In this document: positions 60,901 through 64,000 of the stretch, one piece after another
Position numbering within the stretch: the first letter of the stretch is position 1
Layout: each line of letters begins with the position of its first letter
Assembly (NCBI GenBank): GCA_013397795.1
Contig: VZTJ01000300.1
Location: forward strand, 175,836-239,835
Direction: 5' to 3'
Length of the DNA stretch: 64,000 nucleotides
From: Orthonyx spaldingii
Lineage: Eukaryota > Chordata > Aves > Passeriformes > Orthonychidae
The notes under the pieces: model-generated
Database searches by the model: none
Told to the model about the DNA's origin: nothing
The model's input: only the letters and a program-made list of their open reading frames with translations
Position numbers and translations under genes: made by a program

Positions 60901-63900
60901 TTTTTTGTTTGGAGGTTAGTAATCTAGTGATGAGCAATATGGGGGATATTTTTAAAAGTTATTTGCACTGATCATTCTTTTTTTCCTCCAGAATCCTTCT
61001 TGGCTTTGAATTTGGTATAATTTTTTTATGTTGAGTCCTGTTTTATATGGTTTGCTTTCCTCATCAGACATCTGTCAAAGTATGTTAAATTCATCTTTAG
61101 TAAAAAAATAGTAGGAGAGACACAGCACAGACTTACACAGTGGTTTTTCCCTAGTAGTTGCTATCATTGCTTTCAGGGGCAGCTCAGGCTTGCTACACTT
61201 TCCAAAGGGTGAGAAGGATGTGAGCAGAATTCTGCCTGCTGCCCAGTGAAGTTGGACATATTTGTACTCTGAGATGTGATGCTAAGATAAATGAAATGTC
61301 CACGGTTATTTCTTCCTTTTTTTCTTTGTCAGCAGTAGAGATGAAATATTGAAAAAATATTTCCACTTAAATATTTTATTTGCAATCAGAATTATTCTAG
61401 ATTAGATTGCCCAACAAATGACACATATTTTTGTTTGTTAATGCTTTTGGGAATGGGAAGTGCAGTGCAGGCAAGCCTCAGGAGAAAATCCAGAAAACTA
61501 CCCTTTCATTCTAGACAAGGCATTCTCCTTCAAAACAGCATTTTCTTTCTTCTAGATGCCTTGAATTTGATTTCTTTCTAGAAGTTTGGTACACTTCAGT
61601 CTAAAGTTACATTCTTTGACCTCAAAGATTCAGTAGTTCTGGTTTCAGAGTGATGTGTGTATATCTCAGTTTCCTGGTTGCCACAGTTTTCTAGCACCTC
61701 CTCTAGATGTCCTGTTGTGTTATCCCTGCTTCCCTCTGAAACAGAGCAGGCCCTAATCCTGGGAGCCTCTCCTGGAGCCAGGGGAAGCCCTGTACCCTTC
61801 TGTGGAGACCTGCAGTGGCTCTTCTTCTGTTCTTTGTGGACTGGCAGATGGCAGAATGCAGCTTGGTCATGTGCAATTTCCAGTCCAGGCCTGAGCTTTA
61901 CAAATGAGAGTTTTTACTGCTTATGTGAAGTGAGCCTTGAGTGTTATTGGGGAACTCTAATATTTAGTACTTTGTAGTTGTTGCATTCCTTCTGTCATAA
62001 CATCCCTTGTGTTTTTCTAAGAGTGAGCAAACTGGCTTATGGATTAGGGGAAATGTTAGAAAAACAGGCAGTGACTGGATGACAGAATCAGAACAGTATT
62101 TGGAACTTTCCTAAACAACATTTTGGTTTTCCCAGATCTGTGCAGCTAAAATATGGCAAACTGAGGTTTCATCTTTGCCACAACAAAACACACATTTGTC
62201 TGTCTAAAATACCTGGAACATATTCTGGGCTATTGAAGCTGGAATCTGCTCACTAGGCAAATTCAATTTCAGTCGGTTCTGACCTGTTTTTCTCATGTAA
62301 GATCAGCTTTATGAGAATGAGCCTGACTTGCACATATGATTTTGAATGCAGATTGGAACTGCCCCTGTATCAAAGTGTTGTGTTGTATTTGTCTTTGGAA
62401 ATTTTTGTACTTATCCTTGGATTTTCATATGTTGGAAGAATAATCCCTATTGAAAGTGTAACAAAATTTGTGATTTTGTTCCTCCTAGTTCAAACACTAG
62501 CTTAACTTTAAATGTATGTGTTTATTATCCTTCATATGTATGCTTGGTTATGTTGAGACTAGTTCAGGCAGCAAAGAATATTGAGTAGAAGAAAAATCAA
62601 AATTCAACTTGCAAAAATATTCAATTTTCTCAGCGTCTTAGGATTGTCTTTATTTCTTGTAATATAGAATCAATGTAGCAACTGTATTTGACCAAAGAGC
62701 AACACTGGAAGGTGTTAATGGAGAGAAAAACATCTGAGATCACTTTACCTGATGACTCCTAGTAGACCTCTGATGGCTCATAAAGATTGTATGTGAACAG
62801 CTGATCTTAAACTTGAATTTCTTAGTCTTATAGCAATTCTGAAATTATTTTATTGCCACTTCAGTCATAGAAATGAATCAATGTTTGTAGGAGACCCAAG
62901 GAGGTTTACCTAACTGTCAGGAGAGGAATCTTAGGACCAAATAACTTGGGTCTGCTACAGCCAATAAAGGTCTATCAATTTTCACCAGAGGAAAACTGCT
63001 CCTTTTTCATTTTTTTTTTGAAATTTTGGTTTAAATAAGAGTAATAATTTCCTCTGTTGTTATTACAACATGAATGGACTCTTATTGAGTTGCTCACTAA
63101 AAGTTTTATAGCTAAAGGATGTGAGTGTTTTCATTATAAATGGGTATCATAAAACTCTATAACTTGCTTGTAAAAATTCTCTGCCAATAAAAATCTGGCA
63201 CATTCAAAGTTGGTTCTGGAGCTAATTTATTTAAAATAATTTACTAAAATAATTGAGCAGCCATTGTGAAGTAATGAATGTAGCAAACAATTCTATTAAT
63301 GCCTTGTGCCTCATAGCGCTGCTCTAAAAAGCAACAAAAATTTTGGGAAGAGAAACATAGGTGAAGCACTAAGTCAGTTTTGGTACGTGAATTTAGACAC
63401 AAAACCATTTTTTCTGAGCAAGGTACTATATACATTTAATACATTATGTTATATATATGTTTTATTATTATGGTGCATTTAATTAGTGTACATATGATTC
63501 AAATACTACAGAAGCCTTGCATTGCAGAGACTGGATATTTTTTAAGCTAATCAGACACCATTGAAATGAGAAATATTTGCAGGAAAATTCTTTGCATAAG
63601 GATCTTTTTCTTAAGTGTGTTTGCAAAAATCTCATATTTAAAGAAACAGTAAAAAAAACAACATCCTATGCAATCTTCATTGCTCAAACACTTTATCTCT
63701 CTAAAGTAACTCTACTTTCTGCTGTGGTGTTTCCACTGCCTTAATTTGAGAACAGAGTAGGGTTGTGTTTGTATATAAGTCATGGTATGATGGTATACAC
63801 ATGGTTAAGTTGTATGTGAAATTACCATAATAACAACAGGGATTATTAAAATTTTTAATTAAATACCCAGCATAATTAAGTTAAGGTCTCAAAGTATTGA

Positions 63901-64000
63901 TTTATACAAATCCAGGAATTTAGCAGGAAGATTGTCAGATGCTTTTCCTGAGAGAGGAAAGATACTATGAAGAGTTAGATTAGGTGATAATGACTGGCTG

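Larger units (their letters stand above)
43486..64000 (+). other. INSC: INSC intron 6, running off the window (at least 20.5 kb)
   Basis: Begins with the donor GTAGGC after exon 6. I searched by eye for the downstream armadillo motifs expected next and found none, so the acceptor is probably beyond the window. It holds CR1 fragments (47697, 54887, 55075, 57853), poly(A) at 44943-44965, a (TAA)n tract at 52019-52037, paired inverted repeats at 48142-48202, an AT-rich patch at 57340-57440 and an unexplained open frame at 55679-55933. Otherwise I see nothing. Confidence 0.7.

Noticed and set aside
61604..61636. Frame reading VTFFDLKD, reminiscent of an armadillo phrase in INSC
   Set aside because: Similarity is limited to TFFD; flanking residues do not match and the splice context is unconvincing.
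61657..61977. 106-codon open frame
   Set aside because: No recognisable domain, no coding-like pattern, and not related to INSC; treated as chance.

Overview
The window looks like avian nuclear DNA, most likely from a passerine. It is AT-rich and gene-poor, with long introns. The dispersed repeats are almost all fragments of CR1, the dominant bird LINE, and one long-terminal-repeat-like block resembles songbird endogenous retrovirus LTRs. I saw no mammalian-type SINEs, CRISPR arrays, tRNAs, rRNAs or bacterial-style operons.

The one gene I can support is INSC (inscuteable, the spindle-orientation adaptor) on the + strand. Six coding exons are visible: 2134-2186 (exon from 2093), 33290-33635, 34137-34189, 35814-35937, 38134-38247 and 43360-43485. 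All have GT/AG borders and compatible phases. Together they encode about 272 residues: the short N-terminus, the GPSM2/LGN-binding segment, the linker, and the start of the armadillo-repeat region. The C-terminal armadillo half was not found and probably lies beyond position 64000. The exon at 2093 has a splice acceptor, so the promoter and at least one more 5' exon lie upstream of it, probably outside the window.

Layout: 1-2092 is upstream intron. 2187-33289 is a 31 kb intron holding several CR1 copies, an LTR-like block with a GC-rich core (about 11661-12480), and a minus-strand relic of an unrecognised hydrophobic-leader/coiled-coil gene (about 20775-21088). It also holds an internally deleted CR1 of about 1.5 kb (28255-29762). 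33290-43485 contains exons 2 to 6 with introns of 0.5 to 5 kb. 43486-64000 is more than 20 kb of intron with CR1 scraps, a back-to-back pair of perfect inverted repeats (48142-48202), and one unexplained open frame (55679-55933).

The product would be an adaptor that links the Par3/aPKC polarity complex to LGN/NuMA during oriented cell division. I found no convincing new multi-gene system. The most noteworthy unexplained items are the coiled-coil relic, the paired hairpins and the open frame at 55.7 kb. All assignments come from reading the sequence and from family knowledge; no searches were run.
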